This document shows, in pieces, positions 40,059 through 48,877 of a stretch of DNA of 53,367 nt (position 1 is its first letter; the number at the start of each line of letters is the position of its first letter). The translations under genes were made by a program, and so were the position numbers. This DNA is from Modicisalibacter luteus DSM 23508 (GTDB taxonomy: Bacteria > Pseudomonadota > Gammaproteobacteria > Pseudomonadales > Halomonadaceae), in assembly GCF_000378505.1 (NCBI RefSeq), contig NZ_KB900008.1:1-53367 (forward strand), given 5' to 3'. A model generated the notes under the pieces. The model made no database searches. It was not told the origin of the DNA and worked only from the letters and a program-made list of their open reading frames with translations.

Positions 40059-40102
40059 TGGGGTTGCAGAGGTCGCAGGTTCGAATCCTGTCGCTCCGAC
40101 CA
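40059..40102 (+). tRNA. tRNA-Pro(GGG) 3' half, prophage attachment site
   Basis: From U33 onward the DNA matches a tRNA: anticodon GGG (40060-40062), stem strand TGCAG, variable loop AGGTC, T-arm GCAGG-TTCGAAT-CCTGT, acceptor strand CGCTCCG, A73 and CCA. A G72 that requires C1 fits tRNA-Pro. Upstream of U33 the DNA is phage-like and does not form a 5' half. The break in the anticodon loop is a usual integrase crossover point. The complete gene should be at the other end of the element, but it is not seen in this window. Confidence 0.85.
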
Positions 40103-40113
40103 GAATTACCAAG

Positions 40114-40154
40114 AAAAACCGCCACTTCCGGATCATGCCGGGTGGCGGTTTTTT
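40114..40154 (+). terminator. Terminator of the tRNA-Pro transcript
   Basis: AAAAACCGCCAC pairs with GTGGCGGTTTTTT around a 16-base loop that can form its own short CCGG stem. It lies 12 bases after the CCA end, in host DNA, and works in both directions. Confidence 0.85.
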
Positions 40155-40379
40155 CGTTTCACCGGCAAACAGAAATTCCAGGTTCCAAATAGGTTCCAGC
40201 AGTTTGGAGCTTGGTTTCTGACCTTCGCAGCTGATATCCAAGCTGAAGCGAAACATTTTTATTAGAAGAAGTTGTAAGCCCTAAGATAACGGTATATCAA
40301 GCATGGCCCCCTACTCGATATCAGTGGGTTTCGTCGATGATGGTCGCCATGGGCCCGCTGTTGGCGAGTCCGTGATGCC

Positions 40380-41723
40380 TTAGCTCGCGCCACGCTCGCC
40401 CTGCCGATGCCGATAGAAGAAGCGCAGCATTTCCTTCGCGGCGTCGGGGCCCTTGGGGTCGGTATAGCTTCCCCTTGCACTCCCTCCCGCCCAGGCGTGG
40501 CCCGCACCGTGTATCCGCCACTGCTCCAGACGCGGCTCGCCCTTGGCATCATGATGCGAGGTACGCGTATAGGCATGGCCATTGGTTACCCGCCCCTGTT
40601 CCACTGTGACCCTGGCGTTGCCCTCTTGCTCGCTCGCCGTTTCGCCCTTTTTACGCATGGCGGCGTACTGGGCGGCAACGCGATCCGCATTGCTGGGGTG
40701 CACGGTCGTGTCACGATCGCCATGAAAGATGATGGCGGGCACCTCCGACACCCACCCGGATTCTCGCGCTGCAGCACCGCCTCCCAGGGGACCCGTGCCG
40801 CCCTGCATCGCCCCCAGGGCATCGGGGAGGCTCTGGGCCACGCCGTGGGGCAGCCCGGAGTGCACGCCCACCGCCGCAAACAGATCCGGATAGGTCATTG
40901 CCAGGGTCGTCGCCATGGCCCCACCTGCCGAGAGCCCGGCGACATAGACCCGACCCGCATCGAGCCCGTGCGTGTCGATGATCTGACGGGTCATGCCGGC
41001 AAGGATCGCTGGCTCACCACCCTCACGCTGCTGGTCTTCGGCCTTGAACCAGTTCCAGCACTTCGAGCTGTTGGCGGTCATCGGCTGGGCCGGATAGAGC
41101 ACGCAACACAGCTGCTCTTCGGCCAGTCGGTTCATGTTGGTTCCGGCAGCGAAGTCATCAGGATTCTGCGTGCAGCCATGCAGCATGACCACCAGCGGCA
41201 GTGCCTGACCGTGATGGCCGCTGGGGATGTACAGCTTGTAATCGCGCGTGCCGATCCGGTTGGTAAAGCGACCGGCCGTGAATGTGCCGGGCAGTAGCTC
41301 CTCGGTGGTGCCCCGAGCATGCTCGGACTGCGCTCCGGCGCCTCGAAATCTGAGCCACTTGTCGCGCCATGCTGCAGGCACCCCAATATCGCCGTTCGGG
41401 AAACTCCCGGTGTAAGGCTGTCTGGCCTGGTCAAACGTGGAAAAAGGCGTCGCTCGCGCTGTCGATTCACCTGTCCGGTCAGATGCCGCCTCAGCAGATG
41501 CTGGCCTGGACGCCGCCATCTCCTCGCCGAGGACCTGGCAGCTCCCCTCGAAGATATTGCCTTTGCGGTACGATTTATTCGGCGTCTCCTCACCCCTCGT
41601 GCCCTGGTTCTCCCCGGGTGTCGCGCCCTGCAGGACGGCCATGGCCTCGTGCAGCTTCCCGGCGCGGGTCAGCCGCGTCGCTTCTTCCATTCGCTTCGTC
41701 ATGGTGGCGTCAATCATCGTCAA
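40380..41723 (-). CDS. PHB-depolymerase-family esterase
   Basis: A protein of 447 residues. Residues about 1-105 are a helical, low-complexity leader without a signal peptide. The alpha/beta-hydrolase domain (about 140-445) has the oxyanion loop 'VVMLHGCTQNPDD', the lipase box 'GLSAGG' with Ser265, an acid in 'FHGDRDTTVHPSNAD' and His in 'IHGAGHAWAGG'. This is the short-chain PHA-depolymerase type 1 (esterase LpqC-like) family. Lack of a signal peptide suggests action on intracellular PHA granules or soluble esters. The RHH regulator 16 bases upstream forms an operon with it. Confidence 0.88.
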   Translation of the reverse strand: MTMIDATMTKRMEEATRLTRAGKLHEAMAVLQGATPGENQGTRGEETPNKSYRKGNIFEGSCQVLGEEMAASRPASAEAASDRTGESTARATPFSTFDQARQPYTGSFPNGDIGVPAAWRDKWLRFRGAGAQSEHARGTTEELLPGTFTAGRFTNRIGTRDYKLYIPSGHHGQALPLVVMLHGCTQNPDDFAAGTNMNRLAEEQLCCVLYPAQPMTANSSKCWNWFKAEDQQREGGEPAILAGMTRQIIDTHGLDAGRVYVAGLSAGGAMATTLAMTYPDLFAAVGVHSGLPHGVAQSLPDALGAMQGGTGPLGGGAAARESGWVSEVPAIIFHGDRDTTVHPSNADRVAAQYAAMRKKGETASEQEGNARVTVEQGRVTNGHAYTRTSHHDAKGEPRLEQWRIHGAGHAWAGGSARGSYTDPKGPDAAKEMLRFFYRHRQGERGAS

Positions 41724-41739
41724 TTTCCCTATCTATGAT

Positions 41740-42156
41740 TCAGTGGATTCGATCTGCCAGGGCGGCCTTGACCGCCGCGCTGGCATGCAGGGCGCCCAAC
41801 ACGACCACCGACTCGATGGTGGCGCGGGCAAGCTCCGGTGATACGTCGTCGGCAATGCTGGCCATGCCCAAGACCTGAATCTGCAACATCTCGCCCGCCG
41901 ACTGTCGTGCTTCTAGATCCTCGCGACTGTAATGTTCCAACCCCAGCACGAAGGCCTTGCGGGTCACGGTCTCCCTGACCACCTCGGCGTGGGTCGCCAG
42001 CTGGTTGCGGATGGCCGTACGGATCAGATCAGTGCGATTGGAATAGAACCCTTCCTGGACCAGCAGATCGATCTGCCCCAGATCGACGACCCCCAGGTTA
42101 ATGGTGATCTTCTCGCTGGAGTCGCCGGTCTTGCGGCGCAGCTCATGCACGCTCAT
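41740..42156 (-). CDS. CopG/RHH-type regulator
   Basis: A protein of 138 residues. The ribbon-helix-helix is at about 15-55 ('EKITINLGVVDLGQIDLLVQ', 'EGFYSNRTDLIRTAIRNQL'). The C-terminal part is helical and may bind a ligand or form tetramers. It is first in an operon with the esterase, and a 20-bp palindrome stands 69 bases upstream, so it probably controls its own operon and perhaps PHA mobilisation. Confidence 0.85.
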   Translation of the reverse strand: MSVHELRRKTGDSSEKITINLGVVDLGQIDLLVQEGFYSNRTDLIRTAIRNQLATHAEVVRETVTRKAFVLGLEHYSREDLEARQSAGEMLQIQVLGMASIADDVSPELARATIESVVVLGALHASAAVKAALADRIH

Positions 42157-42224
42157 GTGTTATGCCTCGTTGAACTAATAGGGGAACCATCCTTGTCGTC
42201 TTCACCATCCCATAGACATCTCAT

Positions 42225-42244
42225 TACCATCCATATGGATGGTA
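42225..42244. promoter_or_regulatory. Palindromic operator, TACCATCCATATGGATGGTA
   Basis: A perfect 20-bp palindrome. Two further direct ACCATCC half-sites at 42186-42192 and 42204-42210 lie between it and the RHH gene. Spaced half-sites are typical for RHH repressors; the RHH gene product is the likely ligand. Confidence 0.7.
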
Positions 42245-42363
42245 TAGTGAGCCGATCAGGATAAAAGTCAAGACGCGAACAATCAAACAGGAGAGAGGAC
42301 TTTCACCGCCAAGCCGTTCCGAGGCCCCTTCGGGACGGCGCCGCAACAAGGGTCAAGCTATCC

Positions 42364-42525
42364 TTAGCTTCCACAAACCAGGGTTTCCCCCTCGTTGAGG
42401 ACTTGCTGTTTGTCTCGTTCCAAGCTGAACGAGACCAGATCCTGAGAGCCGCCCTTGAAAGTGAGCCGTAGCACCTGGTCGCCGACTTCGAGCGATATCT
42501 GTGTGGTATCGGTGGGCTGGAAACT
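42364..42525 (-). pseudogene. C-terminal remnant of an unknown protein
   Basis: A frame without a start reads 'TTQISLEVGDQVLRLTFKGG', then 'QDLVSFSLERDKQQVLNEGE' and ends 'TLVCGS'. It has clear beta-strand periodicity and normal codon use, so it looks like the end of a decayed gene. A stop codon lies about 54 codons upstream. Family not recognised. Confidence 0.4.
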
Positions 42526-42559
42526 GGTTCAGCTATCGGTTGGCGAACCACTATGGAGT

Positions 42560-43863
42560 AAGAGTTCGTAAGGCGCTCTTAAGCCTACACAGCCCGGTGT
42601 TGGTAATTCCCCAGCTCTGGCTGGCCTGTATCTGGGTAGGTTCCCGACGTGAAGTTGCTGACCTAGTCTGTTGAATACGAATATCAAGTTTTCGGGCGGC
42701 TGCATTGATGCAGACACGATCAGGTGAGGATCACATCTTGTTAGATCTGGATATAGCGGCACGTTTCTCTTTCACCGAAACAGTTTGCCTTGCCATGGAT
42801 CCCGCGTCTTGATGACTGTCTTATCGTGATGCCCATTGCTGCTGATAGTAGCAATTTGATTTCAAACTCAAAGAAATTGATATGTTACATCTTCGCCTAA
42901 ATACATAATTTCTTTAATTGCAAAGCTCTCGGAACTCAAAAAAGGCACTATGATGGCACGAAACTAAGCCAATACAATCCCGACATGCCAAACGATAACT
43001 ATTTAACCATTGTGCAAAATGCACTACACCTATATAAACAAGGGGGGCATGCCCAGAATTTATTTAACTTCCCAAAAAAAGCCGTGTTTCCCCAATTGAT
43101 TACTTTCTCACCGGCTACTGTCCGAAAAGCCGCGTTACCGGGTTACTTGGCGGCCGTCGAGCACCAATGCTTGTTCGACGAGGGCGCATGATCTGATCTG
43201 ATACCGCCTCAGCGACATCCTATGCTGGCTTGAAGACAGCCTTCGGGCCATAGTACAGTTCATATCAAGTCTTCTTCAAAAACAGTCATTCTATATAAAC
43301 TAGCCAAGGGGGAAATCAGGAATTACACATATTACACATGCATCCCGATACCTATATAGTGATGCTTGCCCCGTAGGCCTCAACGGCCCCAAGGTGGAAA
43401 ATCGATAACGGAGTATAGCCATCAAAGGACATGCTATATACCACTCGACCTTGAGCTATGTTGTTTGTATGCGTGCGCTGCGCATTTTGTTATGCCTATC
43501 CGAAGCATACGGCCTGCATTGGAATAACCACGTTCCGTATTAATGAAGGCCGGATCATTACTCCTCGGGACCACACAGTTAGTCATACGAACTGGGGGGT
43601 GTAATCATAACGACTCTGCTCGATATTTTAAGGACAGCCTGGCCAGCGCTAAAATTGGGTATAATCGGGTTATCATAGGTAACATTAAAAGCATTATTAG
43701 AAGGCAGCGAGCAAGACAAAAGATTAGCTCCTCCCCTGTCAGAGGCCGGCTATGCAGAGTCCGCTTTAGCGTTCAGCGTAAGGGACATCAAGCGCGCTTG
43801 GTGGGCCTTACGCTGAATCAGGAAAATCTCCAATAACGAGGAATAGCCGGTTTGCGTTTTCAC
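42560..43863. other. Non-coding, AT-richer stretch with no clear gene
   Basis: About 1.3 kb. Short frames exist at 42985-43191 and 43543-43836 (+), but neither has a good ribosome site or family-like pattern, and AT content is higher than in the flanks. A 12-bp hairpin lies at 43772-43817. It reads like degraded or transferred DNA next to the prophage insertion side. Confidence 0.5.
43772..43817. repeat. Nested hairpin, REP-like
   Basis: TTCAGCGTAAGG (43772-43783) pairs perfectly with CCTTACGCTGAA (43806-43817), and the loop holds a CAAGCGCGCTTG palindrome (43789-43800). No T-run follows. It lies 47 bases from the stop of the membrane protein gene on the opposite strand and could protect or end its transcript. 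Confidence 0.55.
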
Positions 43864-44322
43864 TTATTTATCATCATCACGAGTCAACCTTTGGTATACA
43901 CCAAGACCGACTACCACCAGAATAGCTGAAATCAACAAGAAAGTGGGGTAGATCAATGTGGTAATATCTTCTGTCCCTGCTTTAAACACGAAGACTAGGG
44001 ATTCCAGGCTTATGGCAATGGCAATTATGACAAAAAATTTTAATAAAGCCTCTCTCTGTTTTGCGGGCGACTTTGTAGCGCTGCTGCTAAACACTTCTTC
44101 TTCCAAAAAAAACTTTGATACATCAAAGACAGCCATTCCAATCACGATCAAGCCGATGGCATTAAGAAGAGCTGCAATAAGCAAGGTTCTTTCATGTACC
44201 GAAACCCATATATCCCATAGGGCAACGCCCATCATCGTGAGGCTGATAATACCCAGGCTCAAGCTGATGAGCCCGTAAATAGCACGCCCAATCAAATTAG
44301 AAATATTTCTCGCCTTGTTCAT
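43864..44322 (-). CDS. Four-helix integral membrane protein
   Basis: The start chosen is Met at 44322 (GGAGG upstream), 152 residues. Four hydrophobic helices lie near 13-40, 45-65, 90-110 and 118-140, with a charged loop 'EEEVFSSSATKSPAKQREAL' in the middle. Family not recognised. It stands alone with a hairpin after it; AT-rich codons suggest transfer. Confidence 0.7.
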   Translation of the reverse strand: MNKARNISNLIGRAIYGLISLSLGIISLTMMGVALWDIWVSVHERTLLIAALLNAIGLIVIGMAVFDVSKFFLEEEVFSSSATKSPAKQREALLKFFVIIAIAISLESLVFVFKAGTEDITTLIYPTFLLISAILVVVGLGVYQRLTRDDDK

Positions 44323-44566
44323 CTTTCCTCCAACCATACAATTGGTTTTTTGAAATATACTACTCCGTCTCCTGCCGTAATGTTAAGTATAACTAGACGG
44401 TATAACACCAATCATAGTGCATGAGGCATAACCGGGCCGGGGTACTTGCTATCTTTGTCGAGATGGCCGCTTTGGGTCGTAGCAGGCCTATCAGCTCCTA
44501 TCGGCAGCGTGTCCCGTTTCTTCACTTTCCGATACAATTTGTCTTTTACTGCCACGCGGGGACTCC

Positions 44567-44758
44567 ATGCGCCTGCCAATCGTCGCTACATTGCTCTTTA
44601 CATTTGCTGTCCCAGCCCTGTCTGCTCCGCCAGCTTCATTCACCGCAGCCAAGCGCATCGCTGAAGCAGAGACTTGCTTCGATCGGGATATGACCTTCTA
44701 CTACGGCTGCGATTTCACCTTCGATGGCGGTCCGGATCTTAATGGCTGCAGTTATTAG
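44567..44758 (+). pseudogene. Truncated endonuclease I (EndA-like)
   Basis: A signal peptide ('MRLPIVATLLFTFAVPALSA') is followed by 'FTAAKRIAEAETCFDRDMTF' and 'YYGCDF...LNGCSY', the N-terminal motif of EndA/Dns (FxxAK...TFYCGC...SCGY). The frame stops right there, before the catalytic HxxP-type region. The stop is 3 bases before the dispersed repeat copy 2. The family Cys of 'FYCGC' is Tyr here. It is a fragment of a periplasmic or secreted DNase cut by the repeat or decay. Confidence 0.65.
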
Positions 44759-44760
44759 TT

Positions 44761-44943
44761 AAGAATAGTACTAGCAACACCGAATCCCGTGACAGGATGC
44801 GTTCGAGTGCGCCATTATCTCGCCACTGTCGAGCGCTGTTAGGCCGCCTTCTAAGCATTGAAGCGTTTAAGGGCCGAAGCGTTCGGGCAAAGCCCGCCAT
44901 TCAGTGCCCGAGCAAAGAATCCAGAAAAGCCGTTGAGCAGCTA
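44761..44943 (+). repeat. Dispersed repeat, copy 2
   Basis: About 183 bp, in the same orientation as 907-1083. It starts 3 bases after the truncated EndA frame and ends at GAGCAGCTA. It differs from copy 1 by substitutions and an extra 'GAAGC'-type insertion. A heptanucleotide array follows 19 bases later. No terminal inverted repeat or transposase is visible. Confidence 0.8.
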
Positions 44944-44962
44944 ACGGTCATCGCGCCGTGGC

Positions 44963-45039
44963 GCCCAGCGCCCAGCGCCCAGCGCCCAGCGCCCAGCGCC
45001 CAGCGCCCAGCGCCCAGCGCCCAGCGCCCAGCGCCCAGC
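44963..45039 (+). repeat. Heptanucleotide array (GCCCAGC)x11
   Basis: Eleven perfect, contiguous copies of GCCCAGC (77 bp). As 7 is not a multiple of 3, gain or loss of a unit would shift any frame that crosses it. A frame from 44797 crosses it with an RPAPSAQ repeat but is unlikely to be coding. It lies 300 bases upstream of flhD. Confidence 0.95.
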
Positions 45040-45346
45040 GAGCGTGTCAGGCGAAGCGATAACTTCAATCAATGCCCAAGCATGATCGGAATTTCGTAAC
45101 GCCTGCCATGGCAGTCCCTAGCTTGATGGGAAGAGGCAACAAAAACAGCAAGATACGCTAAAAACCTTGCGTTTCGTCAATAACATTAGAATATTCACTA
45201 CTTCTCGCGTGTTATGTGTTGCGCATCCTCACAGATATGTCTCATAATAGATACACAACGAAACATGGATGTCACCTTTTGTAGACATCTGAAAATAACC
45301 GAATGGCCTTAGGTCATCGTTTACGCAAACGCAGGGAATGACCAAC

Positions 45347-45673
45347 ATGCTGATTGATAGCCTCCTGAATGACATTCAGGACATTAATCTCTCGTACCTG
45401 TTGCTGGTGCAGCGTCTCATAAATGAAGATCGCGCCACTGCCATGTTCCGCCTCAAGATCAGCGAGCCCATGGCAGACATGCTGGCGTCGCTTTCCGTCA
45501 AGCAGCTGGGCCAGTTATCACGGACCAACCAGTTACTGTGCCGTCTGTGTTTCGATGATCCCGAGCAGCTCTTGAAGCTGACCACCGATACGCGTGAGCA
45601 GGGGCTGGGCCAGACGCATGCCGCGCTTCTGATGGCCTCGGTGTCGACTCGCTCTAACGTTCAGGCGGGGTAA
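45347..45673 (+). CDS. flhD: Flagellar master regulator subunit FlhD
   Basis: The start at ATG 45347 has GGGA nine bases upstream; ATG 45338 is three codons earlier with too short a spacing. 108 residues. 'DINLSYLLLVQRLINEDRAT' and 'MFRLKISEPMADMLASLSVK' match FlhD closely. It forms the FlhD4C2 complex that activates class II flagellar promoters. flhC follows 6 bases later. The 400-base leader contains the dispersed repeat and the heptamer array, which may affect its expression. Confidence 0.95.
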   Translation: MLIDSLLNDIQDINLSYLLLVQRLINEDRATAMFRLKISEPMADMLASLSVKQLGQLSRTNQLLCRLCFDDPEQLLKLTTDTREQGLGQTHAALLMASVSTRSNVQAG

Positions 45674-45679
45674 GCCGAC

Positions 45680-46270
45680 ATGGCCGATAAGAGTCTGGTC
45701 ATTGAAATGCAGCAGGTTCAGATGGCCATCGAGTTGATTGAACTCGGTGCCAGGCTGCAGGTTCTCGAGACCGAAACCGATTTGAGCCGTGCGCGCCTTA
45801 TCAAGCTTTATAAGGAAGTCCGCGGCATGTCGCCCCCCAAGGGCATGCTACCGTTCTCCACCGACTGGTTTGTTACCTGGTTGCCGAACATCCATTCCTC
45901 GCTGTTCTTCAATATCTATGTGCGGCTGGTGGAAGATCACGGTTGTAACCGCATGGGCGCATTCGTCAGGGCATTTCGGCTCTATCTGGAGCAGTTGGCT
46001 CTTGAAGGCGCCGAACCGGTGCTTGGATTGACGCGTGCCTGGACCTTGGTACGTTTCTTCGAAAGTGGCATGCTCGAACTCAATAAATGTACCAGTTGTA
46101 GTGGCCAGTTTGTGGCTCATGCGCACACGCCATCACGCAACTTTATCTGTGGCATCTGTCAGCCTCCGTCACGGGCTGGTAAGACCCGCAAGCGCCGTGA
46201 GGCGCTCGAAGCCGGACGTTGTGTCGAGATGGATGATGAAGTTATGTCGTTACAGGCTCGCCAAGCGTGA
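45680..46270 (+). CDS. flhC: Flagellar master regulator subunit FlhC
   Basis: A protein of 196 residues, close to the family length. 'MAIELIELGARLQVLETETD', 'LSRARLIKLYKEVRGMSPPK' and the zinc ligands Cys137, Cys140, Cys157 and Cys160 are as in E. coli FlhC. It binds DNA with FlhD to switch on flagellar genes. Same operon as flhD. Confidence 0.97.
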   Translation: MADKSLVIEMQQVQMAIELIELGARLQVLETETDLSRARLIKLYKEVRGMSPPKGMLPFSTDWFVTWLPNIHSSLFFNIYVRLVEDHGCNRMGAFVRAFRLYLEQLALEGAEPVLGLTRAWTLVRFFESGMLELNKCTSCSGQFVAHAHTPSRNFICGICQPPSRAGKTRKRREALEAGRCVEMDDEVMSLQARQA

Positions 46271-46480
46271 TAGAGGCTTTTCCCAGTATTCAAGAATACC
46301 CTGTCCCACCATACATTGAAGCTACGTGAACGTTGTCCAAGCTGCATTTCAACGCCCCACTACCCTCGCTTATTGATAAGCGTGTCCGTCGGTCTATCTT
46401 ATCGAGCAAGAGAGCATGCGGTAAGGAGAGCCCGACCACATGGGTCGGCATTGATTAAGTTCCCTAGGGACGATCGTTAT

Positions 46481-46648
46481 TCAGTTGATAGCAACAATCT
46501 GCAGCTTCGGATAAAGATTCATATCTTCCAGGTAGGAAAGTATCCAATGTCTTATCCCGGATAATGAAAAACTCTTTAACCTCTTGCCTGGGGACTCATC
46601 AACGCAATCTTCAGCAAGGCAAGGAACAACTTCATATTTCTCAAACAT
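46481..46648 (-). CDS. 55-aa hypothetical protein
   Basis: The start chosen is Met at 46648 with GGAGGTAGTA directly upstream. 'MFEKYEVVPCLAEDCVDESP' and 'SLSGIRHWILSYLEDMNLYP' give a plausible small soluble fold. No partner genes or terminator seen. Support is mostly the ribosome site. Confidence 0.45.
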   Translation of the reverse strand: MFEKYEVVPCLAEDCVDESPGKRLKSFSLSGIRHWILSYLEDMNLYPKLQIVAIN

Positions 46649-47110
46649 TACTACCTCCATGCGTTTAATCACAGTACTTCCATGCACTACCATAGGAGAA
46701 TAGCAAGGTAGATAGCGGGTATCGATATGAAAAATGTCATATATTAGGTATTAGCAATACTAAATATTAAGTCATTTTTATTACAATAACTCGGTACTTC
46801 CAGCTGGGGGACGCGTAAGCTACACGCAATGAAAGGGTGGATTGTGTTCCAGGCCACACAATGCGAGTGCCGCTCCACGTCATTCACTAGCAGAGCAGGG
46901 GTTACCCAGAAGCAAACATCATTTCCCGTCCGCGTCGGCCCCGAGTATAGCCCTGCCAGCGTGAAGCAGGTCATCACCTAACCCGCGATTCTGGCGATTA
47001 ATAATGATGCCTGCAGTCGCTTGTCTCCGTTATATCGGTTGGCTGCACCTTGCCCCACTTCACGGTTCGCAGCAGGATGTTCCCGACCTATAAGGGCAAG
47101 CGTAGCCCTA
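46649..47110. other. Intergenic region with no convincing gene
   Basis: About 460 bases between the 55-aa frame and the EAL gene. A minus-strand frame at 46744-46977 has no ribosome site and unusual composition. No clear hairpin terminator is seen. Confidence 0.4.
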
Positions 47111-48877
47111 TCAATTGCCATGCTCTATCCATTGCTGCAATTCAGCGAAAGGCATGGGGCGAGCAAACAGGTAGCCCTGTCCCGTTTCAACCTCGAGGCT
47201 AACCAGGCATTGGCATTGCTCTTCGGTCTCGACGCCCTCGGCAACCAGCTTGAGATGAAAATTTTTAGCCAGCGATACGATGGTCTGGGTGACTGCCGCA
47301 TCCGCCCTTTCGGTGACGATATTGTCGATAAAGCACTTGTCGATCTTGAGCGTGGTAATGGGCAATTGATGAATGTAGCTCAGTGAGCAGTAGCCGGTAC
47401 CGAAATCGTCAAGCGCAATGCCCACTCCCCTGTTTCGCAGTGCTCGAAGTTTATCAATATTGTCCTGGTTCAGGTCTGCCAGGGCGGTTTCGGTGAGCTC
47501 GAGCTCAAGGGCCGCCGGGGAGATGCTGAAATGTGACAGGGTCTGCTCGACGGTCGTGACGAAATCATCCTGCTCCAGATGCTGGGCAGAAATGTTGACC
47601 GCCACCCGGGCTGGACCGCCTTGGGCCTGCCAAGTCCGCATGGACTCGCAGGCTTTCTCGAGTACCCATCGGTCAATCTGGGTAATCAGGCCGTTGCCCT
47701 CGGCTATCGGAATAAACTTATTTGGCGGCACCAGGTCACCGCTCGACAGGCGCCACCGAATCAGCGCCTCCACGCTGGTCAATGATCGATCCTTCAAATT
47801 CACCTTTGGCTGGAACCACAGTTCGAACTGGTCAAGCGCCAGGGCTTCGTGTAGCCCTGCCTCGGTTCGTATCTGTGCCAGCGCCTGGCGCTGCACAGTA
47901 GGCGAATAAAATGTCGGATGCTGCATCCGTTCAGTGCGGGTCAGCGCCGAGCCCGCGCAGTCCAGCAAGGAAGCGGCGTTTGCGGCGTCGTCAGGGTAAC
48001 CGGCAATGCCCACGGCGGGGGTGATATGCACGCGCTCCCCCCTGACATCGAGGGGGCTGGCTGCAAGCTGTTGAAGGGTTTGAAACACCTCAAGTGCATC
48101 GCTGGTAGAGGCACCGGCACGCAGCATCAGGGCCCACTCGTCGGTAGAGAGCCGCGCCAGGGAATAGTTGTCGCCCAGGAGGGCCTTGAGGCGCTCGCTG
48201 CAAACGAGACCCGCCTCTTCCAATGCCCGGTTGCCCAGGGATTTTAAAACCGGCGTTAGGGGAATATGGATGACCATGGCAAACACTTGCCGCCCCAGCA
48301 CCGTCCCATCCTGGATGGCCTGGCTCAAGCGATCCAGGAATAGCGTCTTGTTAGGCAATCCTGATCCCTGATCATGACTGGTGAGATAGGCAAGCCGTGT
48401 GCTCTGGGTGAGTGCCTGGCGTCTCGCTCGTAGCAGCATGTCAACCCGCTGTGTCAGCTCACTCGGGTCAATCGGGGTGAGCAGGAACTCATCGATGAGC
48501 GAGCCACAGGCCTGCAATGCCCGGGAAAGGTCTTTGCGTGAGGCAATCAACATGGCTGGCAGGAAGACGGGTTGCGCATGGCTTCTCGCTTCAGCGAGCA
48601 CCTGACGCCAGCGTACCGCGCCCGCTGGATCGAGGATGGCAAGGTCGAACGAAGCCTCTGTTGGGCTACCCTGCCCGATATCGTCTACAGCGCCAGTCTC
48701 GTCAGGGATGAGCACGTGATAACGCGTTTTCAAGTGTTCTATCAGCTGTTTGCGGTTGCCACTGGCCCCCACCATCACCAGGATCCGCTCCCGATGAGCG
48801 ACGGATGATACTGGGTTGCTGTCTTCCTCCGCTATGCCGCGCCAGAAGACCGCTTGATTGCTGCTGCTTGTTTTCAT
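47111..48877 (-). CDS. EAL-domain c-di-GMP phosphodiesterase with REC-like and degenerate GGDEF domains
   Basis: A protein of 588 residues. An N-terminal receiver-like domain (about 30-150) has Asp83. A degenerate GGDEF (about 160-315) reads STDEW where GGDEF should be, so it is inactive as a cyclase. The EAL domain (about 335-585) has EAL 370-372, Asn428, Glu463, Asp490/Asp491, Lys511, Glu547 and Gln567, all needed for hydrolysis of c-di-GMP. It is the last gene of a three-gene operon and overlaps the REC gene by 4 bases. Lowering c-di-GMP would favour motility, in keeping with flhDC next door. Confidence 0.93.
   Translation of the reverse strand: MKTSSSNQAVFWRGIAEEDSNPVSSVAHRERILVMVGASGNRKQLIEHLKTRYHVLIPDETGAVDDIGQGSPTEASFDLAILDPAGAVRWRQVLAEARSHAQPVFLPAMLIASRKDLSRALQACGSLIDEFLLTPIDPSELTQRVDMLLRARRQALTQSTRLAYLTSHDQGSGLPNKTLFLDRLSQAIQDGTVLGRQVFAMVIHIPLTPVLKSLGNRALEEAGLVCSERLKALLGDNYSLARLSTDEWALMLRAGASTSDALEVFQTLQQLAASPLDVRGERVHITPAVGIAGYPDDAANAASLLDCAGSALTRTERMQHPTFYSPTVQRQALAQIRTEAGLHEALALDQFELWFQPKVNLKDRSLTSVEALIRWRLSSGDLVPPNKFIPIAEGNGLITQIDRWVLEKACESMRTWQAQGGPARVAVNISAQHLEQDDFVTTVEQTLSHFSISPAALELELTETALADLNQDNIDKLRALRNRGVGIALDDFGTGYCSLSYIHQLPITTLKIDKCFIDNIVTERADAAVTQTIVSLAKNFHLKLVAEGVETEEQCQCLVSLEVETGQGYLFARPMPFAELQQWIEHGN

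Larger units (their letters stand above)
3898..40102. mobile_element. Lambda-plan siphovirus prophage
   Basis: A full phage genome runs right to left from integrase (38814) to the last tail gene (3898): recombination, repressor/Cro, replication, lysis, packaging, head in exact lambda gene order, then tail. The right end is a tRNA-Pro 3' half at 40059-40102. The left end is set only by the last phage-like gene; no direct repeat of the attachment site was found near 3.3-3.9 kb. All core modules have intact reading frames, so the prophage could be inducible. Several short accessory genes on the opposite strand or in AT-richer patches interrupt the operons. Confidence 0.9.

Noticed and set aside
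40053-40256. Minus-strand frame ending 'GATGFEPATSATPF'
   Set aside because: It is the reverse translation of the tRNA-Pro 3' half, a well-known false gene.
44797-45099. Frame with RPAPSAQ repeats
   Set aside because: It is a by-product of the GCCCAGC array and the dispersed repeat; no ribosome site.
46744-46977. 77-aa minus-strand frame
   Set aside because: No ribosome site and atypical composition; no family pattern.
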